Assembly (NCBI RefSeq): GCF_026914185.1
Contig: NC_070567.1
Location: forward strand, 6,350,001-6,414,000
DNA from: Puccinia triticina
Lineage: Eukaryota > Basidiomycota > Pucciniomycetes > Pucciniales > Pucciniaceae
Length of the DNA stretch: 64,000 bases
Direction of reading: 5' to 3'
In this document: positions 45,056 through 56,804 of the stretch, in pieces
Layout of the letters: every line of letters begins with the position of its first letter
Numbering within the stretch: position 1 is the stretch's first letter
The notes under the pieces: model-generated
Told to the model about the DNA's origin: nothing
Database searches by the model: none
What the model saw: the letters and a program-made list of their open reading frames with translations, nothing else
Program-made: the position numbers and the translations under genes

Positions 45056-47704
45056 TTTGTGTGTAGGGCTGGCCAGTTCGCGCCGTTGACCATGCCGTTC
45101 GGCCCTACGGAGGCCCCCGGATTCTTTCAGTTCTTTATCCAGGACATTCTGCTGGGGCGCATTGGCAAAGACACGGCGGCGTATCTCAACGACATAATGA
45201 TCTACACCCAGAAGGGCTCAGACCTCGAAGCTGCGGTCAGCAGTATACTCGACATTCTCAGTAAACACACGCTGTGGCTCAAACCGGAAAAATGCGAGTT
45301 CTTGCAGGACAAAGTGGAATACTTGGGCTTACTGATTTCGTGTAACCAAGTGCGAATGGACCCAGGGAAGGTCAAGGCGGTGTCTGACTGGCCAAACCCC
45401 ACTAATGTTACAGAATTGCAATGCTTCATTGGATTTGCCAACTTCTACCAGAGATTCATCAACCACTTCTCTGGGACTACACGGCCCTTGCATGACCTGA
45501 CAAAGGACAACCAGCAATTTAGGTGGGATTCGCGGTGCCAGAAGGCCTTTGATACCCTGAAGACAGCATTCAAAACGGCACCGGTGCTTAAGATAGCGGA
45601 CCCGTACCGCCCATTCATCTTAGAGTGCGACTGCTCCGATTTTGCTTTAGGAGCGGTACTGTCTCAGGTCTGCGAACGGGACGGGGAGCTTCACCCGGTA
45701 GCATTCCTGTCTAGATCTCTGATCCAAGCCGAGCGGAATTACGAGATCTTCGATAAGGAGCTTCTTGCTATTGTGGCATCCTTCAAAGAATGGCGACATT
45801 ACCTGGAGGGAAACCCCAATAGGTTGGAAGCCATAGTTTATACCGACCACCGCAATCTGGAAAGTTTCATGACAACTAAGAAGTTGACGCGCTGCCAGGC
45901 GCGATGGGCTGAGACCCTCGGTTGCTTTGACTTTGAGATTGTGTTCCGACCGGGTCGGCAGGCCAGCAAACCAGATGCGTTGTCAAGACTCCCAGATCTG
46001 GCCCCAAGGCGTGAGGACCGGCTCAGTTTTGGGCAGCTGCTGCGACCGGAGAATATAACGCCGCGGACATTCACGGAGATTGCGGAGGCGGTAGAAATTG
46101 ACGAGTGGTTCCTTGACTAATCAATAGACCTGGAAGACGCCAACCATTGGTTCCAAGTGGATGTGCTGGGGGTGCAGGAAGAACAGACTGGCGAAGCAGT
46201 CACAAAGGCAGGGGAAGTCATTTCAGATATAGAATTGCTGAGTCTGATTAGTGAAGCTACACCCAAGGACCCTCGACTGACGAGTCTGATAAGTGACTGT
46301 GCGGAGGACGCAGGACAACAGCACCGACGGGAATACACGTTACATGAGGGACTGATCTATTGACAGGGTCAGATCAAGGTGCCAGCAAATGACAGCATAA
46401 AGAAGGCAATCCTTAGAGGCCGTCACAACAGCCGCCTAGCGGGTTATCCTGGGAGAGCTAAAACGTTAGCGCTGGTCCAACACTGTTTCTCATGGCCGTC
46501 AATGAAGAAATTCATCAATTGATACGTTGACGGTTGTGACTCCTGCCAGTGAGTGAAGCCATCACTCCAACGGCCTTTTGGAACGTTGGAGCCCCTTCCA
46601 ATACCAGCGGGGCCCTGGACGGACATCACTTATGACCTGATAACGGATCTACCTGAATCCAACGGCGCAGATTGCATCCTGACGGTGGTGGACCGACTGA
46701 AAAAAATGTCCCACTTCATTGCCTGCAAGAAATTGACCAATGTGGAGGGACTGGTGGATCTGATGATGTGCCATTTCTGGAAGCTCCACGGGAGCCCAAG
46801 ACAATCATATCAGACCGGGGAAGCGTGTTTATATCCCAAATCACAAAAGAACTGAGCAGGTGCATGGGAATCCGACTATTCCCGTCAACGGCCTACCACC
46901 CACGCACAGATGGCCAATCGGAAATTGTGAAAAAAGCCATTGAACAGTACTTGCGACATTTCATCGGGTACCAACAGGACAATTGGGAGCCCCTACTAGT
47001 GTCGGCTGAGTTCGTGTACAATAACAGCGAGCACCAATCCATAGGGATGTTGCCGTTTAAAGCCAACTACGGATTTGATCCCACCTTTGGCAATGTGCCA
47101 AACCCCGACCAGTGTCTGCCGATGGTGGAAGCGCGCATGAAGAATCTGACAAAAATGCAGGAAGAATTGAAGGCCGGGCTGGAAGTGGCGCAGGAATACA
47201 TGAAGAAGCAATTTGACCGCAAAGTCAGGAAGACCCCGGAGTGGAAGGCCAGAGACGCAGTTTGGCTGGATAGTCGCCATATCTCAACAACAAGACCAAG
47301 CGCCAAACTGGCGCATAGATGGCTAGGACCTTTTTCCGTATCATCAAAATTATTGCCGTCTGTTTATAAACTGACCCTTCCCACTTCCATGCGCGGCATA
47401 CACCCCGTATTCCATGTGTCAAAACTTAGAAAACACAAAACAGACACAATACCGGGCCGGAGAGCGGATGGACCAGGACCGGTAGTAATCGAGGGGGACG
47501 AGAAATGGGAGGTGGAGCATTTTAAGACTGCAGAAAGAGAGGGAAACAGCGCGAATACCTGATTGGTTGGAGAGGTTACGGACCCAAAGAAAACTCTTGG
47601 GAACCAGACAATCATTTGGCGCATTCACGAGACCTACTCAAGGATTTCAACACAAGATTCCCAACGGCAGCGGCGAGGCACAGGAGGTCCAGGAGGTTTA
47701 AATG
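45056..47704 (+). pseudogene. 5'-truncated Ty3/gypsy chromovirus polyprotein
   Basis: The reading starts in the middle of reverse transcriptase (GQFAPLTMPFGPTEAPGFF). Gag, protease and the N-terminal palm are absent. The catalytic box reads YLNDIMIYT where active enzymes have YxDD. RNase H follows with SDFALGAVLSQ, YEIFDKELLAIV and YTDHRNLESF. The first frame stops at 46120. Integrase continues with the zinc-binding region (AGYPGRAKTLALV, the usual His replaced by Tyr; CDSCQ then a stop). The core (SDRGSVFISQ, YHPRTDGQSEIV) is reached after a frameshift near 46800. The C-terminal chromodomain is split by another frameshift near 47550 and ends REYLIGWRGYGPKENSWEP. Several independent lesions show an old, inactive copy. 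A 3' LTR follows. Confidence 0.92.
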
Positions 47705-47794
47705 AAGGCTAAGCTTTTTTACCCAATGGGTTTTTTAATGCTGCCTGGGGAAGAGAGCGCAGAGCTGGGAGCTTAGGTGTTAAGGGTGGAGTAG

Positions 47795-47983
47795 TGTTAT
47801 GAGCTGCACCGCGCGCCATAGCCTACTCTGGGGGACATGTCACTATTGTACATAGATGTCACAGCTCCCTTCCATAAGGGGGAGCAGGGGAGAGATCCTC
47901 TCACTCTCCCCATCTAGCAATCTACATCATCCTAGGTCGAGTACCAGAGTCCGGTCCTCCTCTCCCACAGAACAGTCATAACA
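47795..47983 (+). mobile_element. 3' LTR of the chromovirus, 189 bp
   Basis: Begins TGTTATGAGC and ends GTCATAACA, so the termini TGTTATGA/TCATAACA are inverted. A purine-rich run (AAGGGTGGAG) lies just upstream as a polypurine tract. No 5' LTR or target duplication is present because the element is truncated. Confidence 0.8.
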
Positions 47984-49564
47984 GAAGCTTTAATATAACA
48001 AATGAATCATGTATCTGGTAGTGTAGACTAGGAAGAGAGGAGGGGAGAGAAGAGAGAAAGGATGTGAGAGATCAAGATAGAGGGAGCTGATAATGATTTA
48101 CTCTTTGGATCTCGGGCCCAGGCCTCAATCAAGCTGATTTGGAACAGCAGCTATGAAGCCAAGCTGCAAAACCAGAAACTGCTCTGCGTATCTACGCACA
48201 TATTGCTCAGACTATTGTTAGGGCAAGGGTTGGGAGCTTCTTGCCTGATGAGCAGATTAAGATGATCAGTTAGGGCCCACTATTGGACTTTGGACAAACT
48301 TGTAGGAAGACTTCAACTTACCCTGGAACTCACGGTCCCAGCGGACTTGGCCAATCTGGAATGTGATTTGAGAGGGTGGGAGGAGATGGTGGGAGGGGCA
48401 TCTTCAGCAAGGAACGGTTGGGAAAGAGGTGTCGGGAGTCTGGTTCCAATTGAAATTGGAAAAAAAGGCAGCTGCTGCGGACTGCGGCCCACTGCAATTT
48501 ACATTGCAAAATGTTGGGACCAGAGAACTCAATTTGATTGATTTTTGAAAATCATTTGAATATCCTTGCGTGGGGAACCCTGAGGATGACACTTGAATAT
48601 CCTCTGAATGCCCTAACCCTTTGAAAGACATTTGGCAGAGCTGGTTTCTCCACCAAAGGCCTTTTGAAGGGCAATCAGAGTTGAACTCTGAAGAGATGAT
48701 CCGGTGAAACCCGCTAGTTGGGCGGGTTTTTTCCAGAAAAATTCATACTTTCAAAAGTCATCCGAAGATTTTCCCAAAAATTGGGAAAATCTTTGGATGA
48801 CTTTTGAAAGCTACTTGAGTGAGGGCACTTTGATGATTTTTTGAATGTAACCGTTCCCTTTGAAGGTCACCCAAAGGAAAACTTTAAAAGTGCGTCCGGG
48901 GTGTAATAATGCAAGCCTTGCATGAGGGCTTACAGAAGTGGCTGGGGGAAAATGATGAAGATGATTTAAGTCATTAATGTGGGGCTATGATTCCACATGG
49001 TGTTGAGAATGAGTGATTTTGCAAGGGATTGGCAGAAGTTGACTACACCCCTTGTACACTCAGAAATCCAGTATTCCCCCGAGCCTGTTATTATAGACCA
49101 ATTCTTATGTATATAATTTTTGAGGCTTGATTGTAGTACACCACTGGGTGCCAGACCTTAAAATGTTAGTCATTTTAAGCTTATTTGTATATATACTTTG
49201 AGGCTGGATATTACATTACTCATTACTCATTGCAAGACCAAACCACATTGTCATGTTCACTTCATTTGAAGAATTATAAACATTGAATTTTAGAAGTTTT
49301 GAATCCCTTGCCATTCATTTGGTTCATTTAGATGAGAGCATATAAATGAGAGCATAGATAGGACAAATCTCACAGTAAAGGTCACCAAACTGGAAGATGA
49401 ACTAGCAAGTATAGCATATATCAATAAATAAATAAATAACAGTCTGACATGAGAGGGCTAGCACTAATGTAGGGGAAAACAACAGGCAGCTTAACCAAGA
49501 AAAAGTAGCCAGAAGGGTGGATAGTGCAAGACCAGAGGAGGCTTAGGAAATGGGGGCCACAAAT
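47984..49564. other. Intergenic, no gene seen
   Basis: Contains the palindrome at 48748-48810 and AT-rich sequence. A GC-richer stretch at 48280-48500 has short open frames only. Confidence 0.4.
48748..48810. repeat. Near-perfect 63-bp palindrome
   Basis: Arms of about 30 bases starting CTTTCAAAAGTCATCCGAAG, with a 3-base loop and one mismatch. This is a cruciform- or hairpin-forming site within a decayed repeat whose outer parts (GATTTTTGAAAATC near 48535; GATGATTTTTTGAATG near 48830) also partly invert. Confidence 0.85.
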
Positions 49565-49579
49565 TTATTTGGAGTGAGC

Positions 49580-50131
49580 AGAAGAAGAAGGGGGGGCGGG
49601 TGGAAAGAGCAAGAGCAGGACAGGATTAGGAAGTGTGGTGTTCATTTTTTTCTCTTGGAGGTGATTCTCGGCCTCCTCAACGCCGCAGGTGAGCAACAGA
49701 GCGGGCCCGTAGTCGATTCCGAGCTTGCGAAGGCGGTTGATCGAGGTGTGCTTGAAGATGGACCAATGGTAGAGGGAATGCCTCTCCATAGCGGCCCGGG
49801 TGACGGTATCGTTCGGCTTGACCTTGCAAATGGCGAGGTAATCTTCGATCGCCAGGTCTGGGGAGGTAGTGGCAGGCTCGCTGCCTGTCTTGACTCTTTT
49901 GGGTGTGGGGAGGGGTTGAGTCGGCGGGTCCGTTGAAGCGAGCTGATCGACAGGTGAGGTATCGTCTTCTGCCGCGGGTTGGGATCGGAGTGCAGGCATG
50001 GACTTGTCGACCAACTCAGCAAGCGACTTCTTCCTCGGTCGTGGGAAGAGATTAGGGGGCTCGTCGTCGGAGGGCGCGGGGGGGTGGTCGCCGGAGGCAG
50101 AGGGCGGCCCATCCGCCGCCGGGGCTGACAC
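49580..50131 (-). CDS. Hypothetical protein fragment with helical C-terminal domain
   Basis: The minus-strand frame is open, GC-rich and codon-biased like the real genes here, but has no ATG start. Upstream it stays open to about 50200 and then meets a stop, so it is a fragment or lacks its first exon (an acceptor-like TTTGCAG occurs at about 50145). The product starts Pro/Ala/Asp-rich, has a basic PRPRKKSLAELVDK segment and a PTPKRVK motif. It ends with a helical domain of about 70 residues (IEDYLAICKVKPNDTVTRAA ... RLRKLGIDYGPALLLTCGVE) that looks like a SAM-type fold. No family was named with confidence. It could belong to a repeated rust gene or an unrecognised transposon. Confidence 0.45.
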
Positions 50132-50461
50132 CAGGTACCTGCAAAGGGGTACCCGGTGTGCCGGACACGCAACAGTGGGATATGACTTTGTAAGAGAGAA
50201 TGCCAGACAGCCTCAATGCCCTGTCAACTCTAGATATTGATTGTAAAGAGTCAGTTGAGATCATCAAACCGCTCTCGTCCAGACAGATTGCAGATGGTAC
50301 GCTCGTGAACCGCTTGAGGGAGCAGTTGCCTCTTTGCCCGGGTGATTCACCAGACAAATCTTTTTTTATTAGCTTAGACTACTTCGATTTGACACAAGAG
50401 AGTCGTTTATATCGTGATAATATGACCCTTTTCCGGCTTTTTTTTTTCTTTCAGGTCACAG

Positions 50462-50900
50462 TAATCTGATGCGCGATAAAATCTGTACGCGGAACCCATT
50501 TCGTTTGGTCTGACTCTTTGATCGGACGCTCATGCACCCCGGACTAGATCAACTCTGAGCTTGAGCCTACTCGGAACCTGCTTGAACGATGTGGCCCTCG
50601 GTCGAGCTTAACACAAGTCCCATCCTCCATCCGTGTTGAATCTGGCTGGTTGCAAAGCAACCCCAACCGCTTAGTTAAGCTTGGCTCTCGGTGGCCTTTG
50701 AGCTCGGAATATGTATGGCCTCCAATCTTCACTGCTCCTGCCATACATATTGTAATTTTGTAAGTTGGAGACTGCTTAATTAGTACGCACTTTCACGAAG
50801 ACTGGCTACTAATTAAGCAGTCTCCAACTCTTGACTGCCCCTGGTGGTGAGCAGGAGTATGGGCTGCTGCCAGCAGCCCAGCACTGGCAGGCTTATAAAA
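50462..50900 (+). repeat. Dispersed repeat with hairpin and TATA box, copy of 44221-44580
   Basis: Shares its order of words with 44221-44580. It adds an inverted repeat, GTTGGAGACTGCTTAATTAG ... CTAATTAAGCAGTCTCCAAC (50764-50828), and ends at a TATA box (TATAAAA, 50894-50900). It appears to supply the promoter of the small gene at 51048. Confidence 0.75.
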
Positions 50901-51047
50901 GAGCTCCTTGGGCTGTTGAGGTACGAGTCTCATAAGCTTCACCTCTCTCCAATTCCGTGTCATTTGTCAAACACTTCCATTTTTTATACCCCTGAATTAC
51001 ATCCCCTTCCATCTGCACAAAACACACTCCTTTTTTTTCCATTGAAA

Positions 51048-51729
51048 ATGGTTTATCTCCCCATCCAATTGGGAGATCACCCGGTGGAATTTGTTGCAGC
51101 CCCCAATCCACCCACGGCTGATGACTTGGCAAGGCAGTTGAATTTCATCGAGACCTTTGTTGGCTTGAATTGTAAGTCTTTTCCTCCAATCTTCCCCTGT
51201 AGCATCCAATCTTACCTCCCCCCGGGCCCCATCCACACAGTCTGCTTAGATCATCCGGTGGATTCAACTCCGCTTGCTGAAGCTCTCACCGCTTTTTTTT
51301 GCGAGCCTTTTGCAGGCCTTTGTAACTCAGAGTATGTTCCCCCCCTTTTTCCGTTGCCTCTGAGTTTAGCTTGCTAATGTTGACATTTTTCCTTTGCATG
51401 TACCAGACCCCGGCGACTTGGACGCCATGGTCAATCAAGATGCCAACGCTCGTTGGGAACGAGTCGAGCAGCACATGGCCACAACGAACCACCTATTAGC
51501 CAACATACGAGAGGACGTGGCCACCATGCGAGAGGATATTGTCCAGATACGCCATCGAGCCGATCAGACGGACGCTCGAATCCAGCGCCTCGAGACGGCC
51601 ACCCTTGGCCTCCTCCAAGTCTTTGGCCCGGCGACACGGCGGCTCCTAGCCGAGTACCAGCACCAGGCCCAGCCAAACCGTCGAGTTCAGCCACACCGAG
51701 CCGCTCGAGGCGGCGGCCAACCCAACTAA
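51048..51729 (+). CDS. Small coiled-coil protein, hypothetical
   Basis: Two exons, 51048-51171 and 51407-51729, give 148 residues. The intron is GTAAGT..TACCAG with a GCTAATGTTGAC branch site. It lies about 150 bases after a TATA box. Exon 1 encodes a short Pro-rich N-terminus (VYLPIQLGDHPVEFVAAPNP). Exon 2 encodes a long amphipathic helix with heptad spacing (HLLANIREDVATMREDIVQI, then ARIQRLETATLGLLQVFG), a likely coiled coil, and a basic Gln/Arg/Gly tail. The 235-bp intron is longer than others here, and the gene is embedded in repeats, so it may be a transposon-borne or domesticated gene. An ATG at 51428 would give a shorter single-exon product. Confidence 0.45.
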
Positions 51730-52074
51730 AGCCATCTGAGGACATTGTACATAAAGCAAGTCTTGCAGCCTAGCCCGCGCGCACACATGAGATAGGCTGA
51801 GGCCTCCCCCTAGAATCTCGACCTCCGAGACTCGCCCCCTTGATTTTTTCCCAAGTTGTGACGCGTCTGGCTCCCTCGGCTCAAACCACTGTCTCGATCA
51901 CACTGCAATTCTACCTTTCCCTGTTTATATACTTTCTCATACGAACCCTTATGAAAATAAGTCATCTTGTCACTGTCAAACCCACTCATTGTCCGGAACC
52001 GAACACCAGTTCACTGGTTATTCTGTCACGGATTTGCTTGCACTTGCAGTATTGTATCTGTCATTGAGAGGCTT

Positions 52075-52200
52075 GAATAGCGTTGAGTCCTCTCAATGAC
52101 CGGTCAGACCAGTCACCGCGAACAGCTTGCGTCCTCTCAATGACCGGTTCGTAGGGCTGAGTCCACTCGATGACCGGTTTGTACCGGTCAATGAGAAGGT
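52075..52200. repeat. Palindromic TCAATGACCGGT array, copy 4
   Basis: Clean units: CTCTCAATGACCGGTCAGAC, CTCAATGACCGGTTCGTAGG and the full palindrome ATGACCGGTTTGTACCGGTCA followed by ATGAGAAGGTTGAGTCC. About six half-sites in total. Confidence 0.8.
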
Positions 52201-52762
52201 TGAGTCCACTGACACTTGATGGCCGGTACAAGGCTCCGACGAGCCATAGTGCTCATTCACAATCCAATCCTCCTGAGATCATACCCCCGTGTATACGCAG
52301 AGTCGCCGTCCCACAGGCACCCACCCCCGCTCCTACTCACCCATTCTCTCGCTCCGTAGGCCCTTTGGATCATCCGAACAAACTCAAATCGAGCGACGAC
52401 TTTGTACCGGAACATCTTACGATAATCCACCGCTCCCTTCCCAATCTGGCATGTCTCCGGTCAGTCGTCCAGTTCGATCTGTCAATGACTTCTCCGAACG
52501 CCTTCAAGGGAACTGCAAAGACTCCCCGTCCCCTTCCGGCTCAACCCACCCCAAATACCCTCTCAATTCCCCTGATCATGATAGATACAGATAGCGTGAG
52601 ACAGATACATAACAAGCGAAAAAAGAAACAAGAAAACCTTCGCTTTGCGAGTTGAGCGACTTGGTTGAGTCGGGTGTGCGCCGAGAGATGTTCGGGGCCC
52701 CGGGTGCGCACTCACCCTGGTTGCCCACAATCAGCAATTCCTCCACATTCCAACTCAGCAAC

Positions 52763-55348
52763 ATGGCTCTCACTTCCAACCAACGCTTCGGTCTGAGGAT
52801 CCTGGCTGGTCTGGCGGGAATCTGGTTCCTCAAATCCCTGCTGTTTTCGTCTCCAACGGTATTTGCATTTCCTTCTCATCCCAGTTGGAACCCCAGCTGA
52901 CTTAGGTGGTTTTGCTCAGAAAAACGCTTCAGTCGAGTCAGAGATCGCGATTGCCAACGTCTTTGAGAGGGTCACTAGCGGCACGCCGCTTGGTTCATCC
53001 GCACTGAACCCACAGAGGTATCCATTCTTGCAATCTCGTATCGGGAGGGACGATACTCAGGACCTATTTGACACCGATATCCATGCCGGTCTCGAGGACT
53101 TTTGGCAGCGCTTCCAGCTCCCGTTTGCCACTGCACCCGAGACAGTCCATCTCGACGAACAGGTCATTAAGGGCACCGTCGAGGAGCTCCTGGCCTTCAA
53201 CGGATGGGCCGCCGCTGCGTGTACCACCCTCACCCGGCCCTATGCGAGTGACTCAGAGGATCCCTACTCTGACCTCACCAAACCCGGCCAGCGCTACTTC
53301 TTCGCCCTCGTCGTACATTCGGCCGACCACTTCTTCATCGATCAGCTCGCCGTCGTCGTCCAGGCTGCTCGCAAGCTCGGCACCCAAGCAATCTTTGTCT
53401 CGATCGTCGACTATGCCAGCACTGACTCTATCCCCTTTCTCTGCGATCTCGCCGAGGCAGTCATGGTCCTCCTCGGAATCCCTTTCCGAATCAGGCGGGT
53501 CCCTCCAATGACTTCCGATCCTGCTGCCTCTTACTACCCCCTCGAAGAAGCTTACACTCGTAATCTGGCTCTCGAACCTCTCTTTGAGCTCTATGAACGC
53601 CGCCAAGTATCTTTCATCCGTGTTATCTGGCTCAAAGGGTTCACTTGCCCGAATGATATTCTTGAAACACTGCGGATAAGTATCATGAACCAAGCAACAA
53701 TGGTCTGTGGTATGGATTGGAAAGAACATAACGGCTTCTTTATCTACAATGATCGGTTTGTACCCATTCATATAGGACTATAATCATCCTTTTCAAGCTA
53801 GCAGCCATACAATTATTGATCAGATGTTTCGTCTGTTTGTAGATGGCGTACCAGAGATCTGGACGGAAACCTGTTTCGGGGATCCAAATCAACATCTCCG
53901 ATCGACGAAGCCCCTCCACGCGATTCGGCCAGTGCAGCACGCTACCAACAGCACTTGCCCTTTCAAGTGTTTTGCTGTGAGTCTGGTTCGCACATTGTCG
54001 ATCCGATGATGACATACTACGCGGGGATCCACTACCGATCGTCAGTTGCAGGCGTATTCAATATCACCTCGGCGGGCTCAGGCAAGTCCCCGGTATGGAC
54101 GGAAGGGCCTTGTATGGACTCGTCCCAGATGCACTTCTGTCGAGACATCTGGCTCATGTCGGCCAAGGAAGGTGTCAAGGAGGCCGCTCGGGAGGCTAAA
54201 CAGCGCGACAAGGCGGGAAAGCCTCGTGGGCTCTCCAGGGAGCTCGAGGATCTGATCCGGGTTGTTGCACCTCGTCTGTCGATTCCGGTCGAAGACCTCC
54301 CCCAACCAACCCGGCCGAGCCAGCCCTCGACTTCTACTGAACAGCAGAGCAAGTATTCCAAAGACAAGCAGGGTAACATCGACCTCGTCGACCATAATGC
54401 CCTCCTCCCTCAAGCTGACTTCGACCAGACAGACGGCGTCGGAGCCGGACGTGACTTGGCAGCGAATGAGGAGAAGGAGGCCGCCAAGAAGAAGGAACAA
54501 GAGGACCCTGTTGAGATCCCCCTCGTCGCCGACGAGAAGGCTGTCGGTGGAAAGCCGCTTCCTAAAGGCCAGCAGAAGGTTAAGCGAGACGAACTCGTCC
54601 AGCCCCCCGTCGGTCAGCCCGAATCAGAGAAGGACGCCAAGAAATTGGCCGAAGGAACGCCTGCCGACGATCCTAGTCAGTTACCACCAGCCGACAAACA
54701 AGACAAACAAGGAGAGGAGAATTCACCGACACAGCCAGTAGAACCGGCTGGTTCTGAAAAGGAGGGAGACCAAGCGGGAGCTTCGGGAGCCGAGGGAGCA
54801 GAGCAAAAGGGAGACCAGCTGGGAGAGTCGCCGAAAAAAGAGTCGATTCCAGCGGAGGAAGAGTATGATGAACCGGAAGATGAGGAGGAAGAGACGGGCG
54901 TGTTAAGCCAGACATCGACGATCCCCAACTCGGACTTGAAGCCGGCTCGGATCCTTGTCAACCCCCGCTGCATCACCACCTATGCCGGCGTCTCTCACAC
55001 TAAACTTGCTCTGGACCTCTTCGGATCCGGCGACGATGTGGAACCCTCGCGCGAGTTCGGGGGCAAGTATCACTTCTCGGACGAGAAATTTGTGGGGGCT
55101 CCCAACGCCTTCGTTTGCCAGGAAATGAGAACTACCGGTGGTCAGTCTTCCTCTCACCTTACCCCTTTCCCACCGCTTATTGCTCTTTTTTTTGCGGGCG
55201 CAAGGCATTTGGATTGACATCTTTCTTGATTTATTTCTGGCGCGGGCGTGTCTTTGTAGGGAGGTTGTCTACCAAACAACAACGAAGGACGAACTTCCAT
55301 ATTAGTAAAACTCTGAGAGCTGGTTGGAGACCAGGCGATTACGTTTGA
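52763..55348 (+). CDS. CAP59/CMT1-type alpha-1,3-mannosyltransferase with acidic insert
   Basis: Four exons, 52763-52858, 52920-53755, 53843-55140 and 55260-55348, give 772 residues with matching phases. Residues 14-32 form an N-terminal signal anchor (RILAGLAGIWFLKSLLF), so it is a type II Golgi/ER membrane protein. The catalytic region follows the Cap59 mannosyltransferase pattern: YFFALVVHSADHFFIDQL, YASTDSIPFL, RVIWLKGFTCPNDILETL, RDLDG and PFQVFCCESGSHIVDP, then CRDIW at about 410 and, far later, ILVNPRCITTYAGVSHTKLA at about 684. Cryptococcal Cmt1p and Cap59p of this family act on mannans and capsule; the substrate here is unknown. Between about residues 420 and 675 lies a Glu/Asp/Lys/Pro/Gln-rich disordered insert. 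The last exon (RLSTKQQRRTNFHISKTLRA) was chosen over read-through because it ends in a family-like GW-x-PGDYV. The exon 2/3 junction is less certain. Confidence 0.82.
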
Positions 55349-56804
55349 GCATTCTCTTCGAAAAAGTAACCAACAAAAAACAAGGTTATAGCCCATACAA
55401 AAAACTGAAAACTGTTTGATTGATCCATAAAAAATAGAGCAGAAATTATCCATAGAATTGGTTGGTGTCGTAGTTGGCATAGCTTCACCTCATCATCACG
55501 GCCTCTTTTCGATGTGACTATAAATGTTGGTAATTTTCTATTTTGTAAATATGTATTGCAGATGTATGTATGTAAAACTATTTCATACATCTTTTCTGTT
55601 GTTATTTGTGAGGTATAAAGAAAAGGTGGCATTTTCATTATCCTATGGTTAAACCATATTTTATAGATCATTAGCTTTGTTCTACGTGTAAGGTGTATCA
55701 TGCTTTGCCTCCCTCCCTCTCTCTCTCTACTTTGTTCTCCTTTCATCACGCACCATAGACTGTATATCTTTTTTTTTGCCTTCCTTTTTAATGACTCATA
55801 TTCATCACCATCCATCCATCATCAAGCACACAAAATGAAATAAATAAATAAACTTTGGTGTACCTTATTTTGGTAGCACTTGCAAGTTGCTTCAGGTTGA
55901 GCACATGTACTAAATGAACACAGAGTATCAAGGGTCTATTGAAGTGAAAAAGGCGGCCACAGTGCGCGGTAGCTCAAAACGCTTTGCGCACTGCAAATGA
56001 AAAGCTTGAAATTTCCATTTATTTTTCTGCCAGCCGGCAGAGGGGATTTTTCTTGCACCTCCTCCATTTTCTTGGAGTATTTGGACCCCTCAGCTTGACA
56101 TAAAAAAGGATGATAAAGAAATACAAAAAATAAGCGGAGCGCAGGCTCCTGCTCCCCGGGGATTTTCAACCTGCCAAAAAGCCATGGATTGGGTACACAG
56201 CCCCTTGAAAACAGAGTTCAAGGGGTAGAAGTACATACCCCATGATCATTTGCCGTGCCAATGGCCGTCACAGGCTGGTCCAGTGGTTCCAGAGCGGAGT
56301 ACATGCACACTCCCCCAATGTCCAGCCAGCACAGGCTGGTCCAGTGGTCCCTGAGCAGAGTACATGCACACTCCCCCAATGTCTGGCCAGCACATTTTGG
56401 CATTGCGCACTAAGTGAATACTAGGTTATGTAGATACATGCAATGATGTTTTGAAAAAATCACATGACTGAATAAGACTTAGTTATTTATAGCGCTGAGT
56501 GTGCTGAGTTTGATCCAAGTGAGTTCCAGGAAAAAGAAAAAAGGAAAAGATGCACCCAAAGAAAATGATGAAAATGAAAATCACTTCACAAAAGCCAAGT
56601 CCAATCAACTTCTGTCCCAACTGCAGCCCAGACAGTGTGTTATGTGGTTGCTAAAGCCACATACCCTGATGATGTAAGCAGGCAAGAAGTTGACCAAACC
56701 CAATCCCTGCTAGGATTCAGCTCAATCTCACCCACCAAGTACAACAAAGGTAAGTAAATGAAAAACTTATGGGTCATAACTTTTTTGACTAGGAAATAAA
56801 AAAA
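55349..56804. other. Intergenic, no supported gene
   Basis: The 3' flank of the mannosyltransferase gene has a CT/GA microsatellite near 55700-55730. A 158-residue minus-strand frame (55339-55815) is AT-driven and crosses the microsatellite. A tandem duplication lies at 56268-56392. The segment at 55955-55995 (AGTGCGCGGTAGC, CTTTGCGCACTGCAAATG) resembles the ends of the foldback at 57125. Confidence 0.4.
56268..56392 (+). repeat. Tandem duplication, two units of about 62 bp
   Basis: CACAGGCTGGTCCAGTGGT(T/C)C through GTACATGCACACTCCCCCAA TGTC(C/T)(A/G)GCCAG occurs twice head to tail. Confidence 0.85.

Noticed and set aside
55339..55815. A 158-residue minus-strand frame starting at a true ATG.
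   Set aside because: It crosses a GA microsatellite, is AT-driven in composition, lies antisense to the mannosyltransferase 3' end and matches no family.
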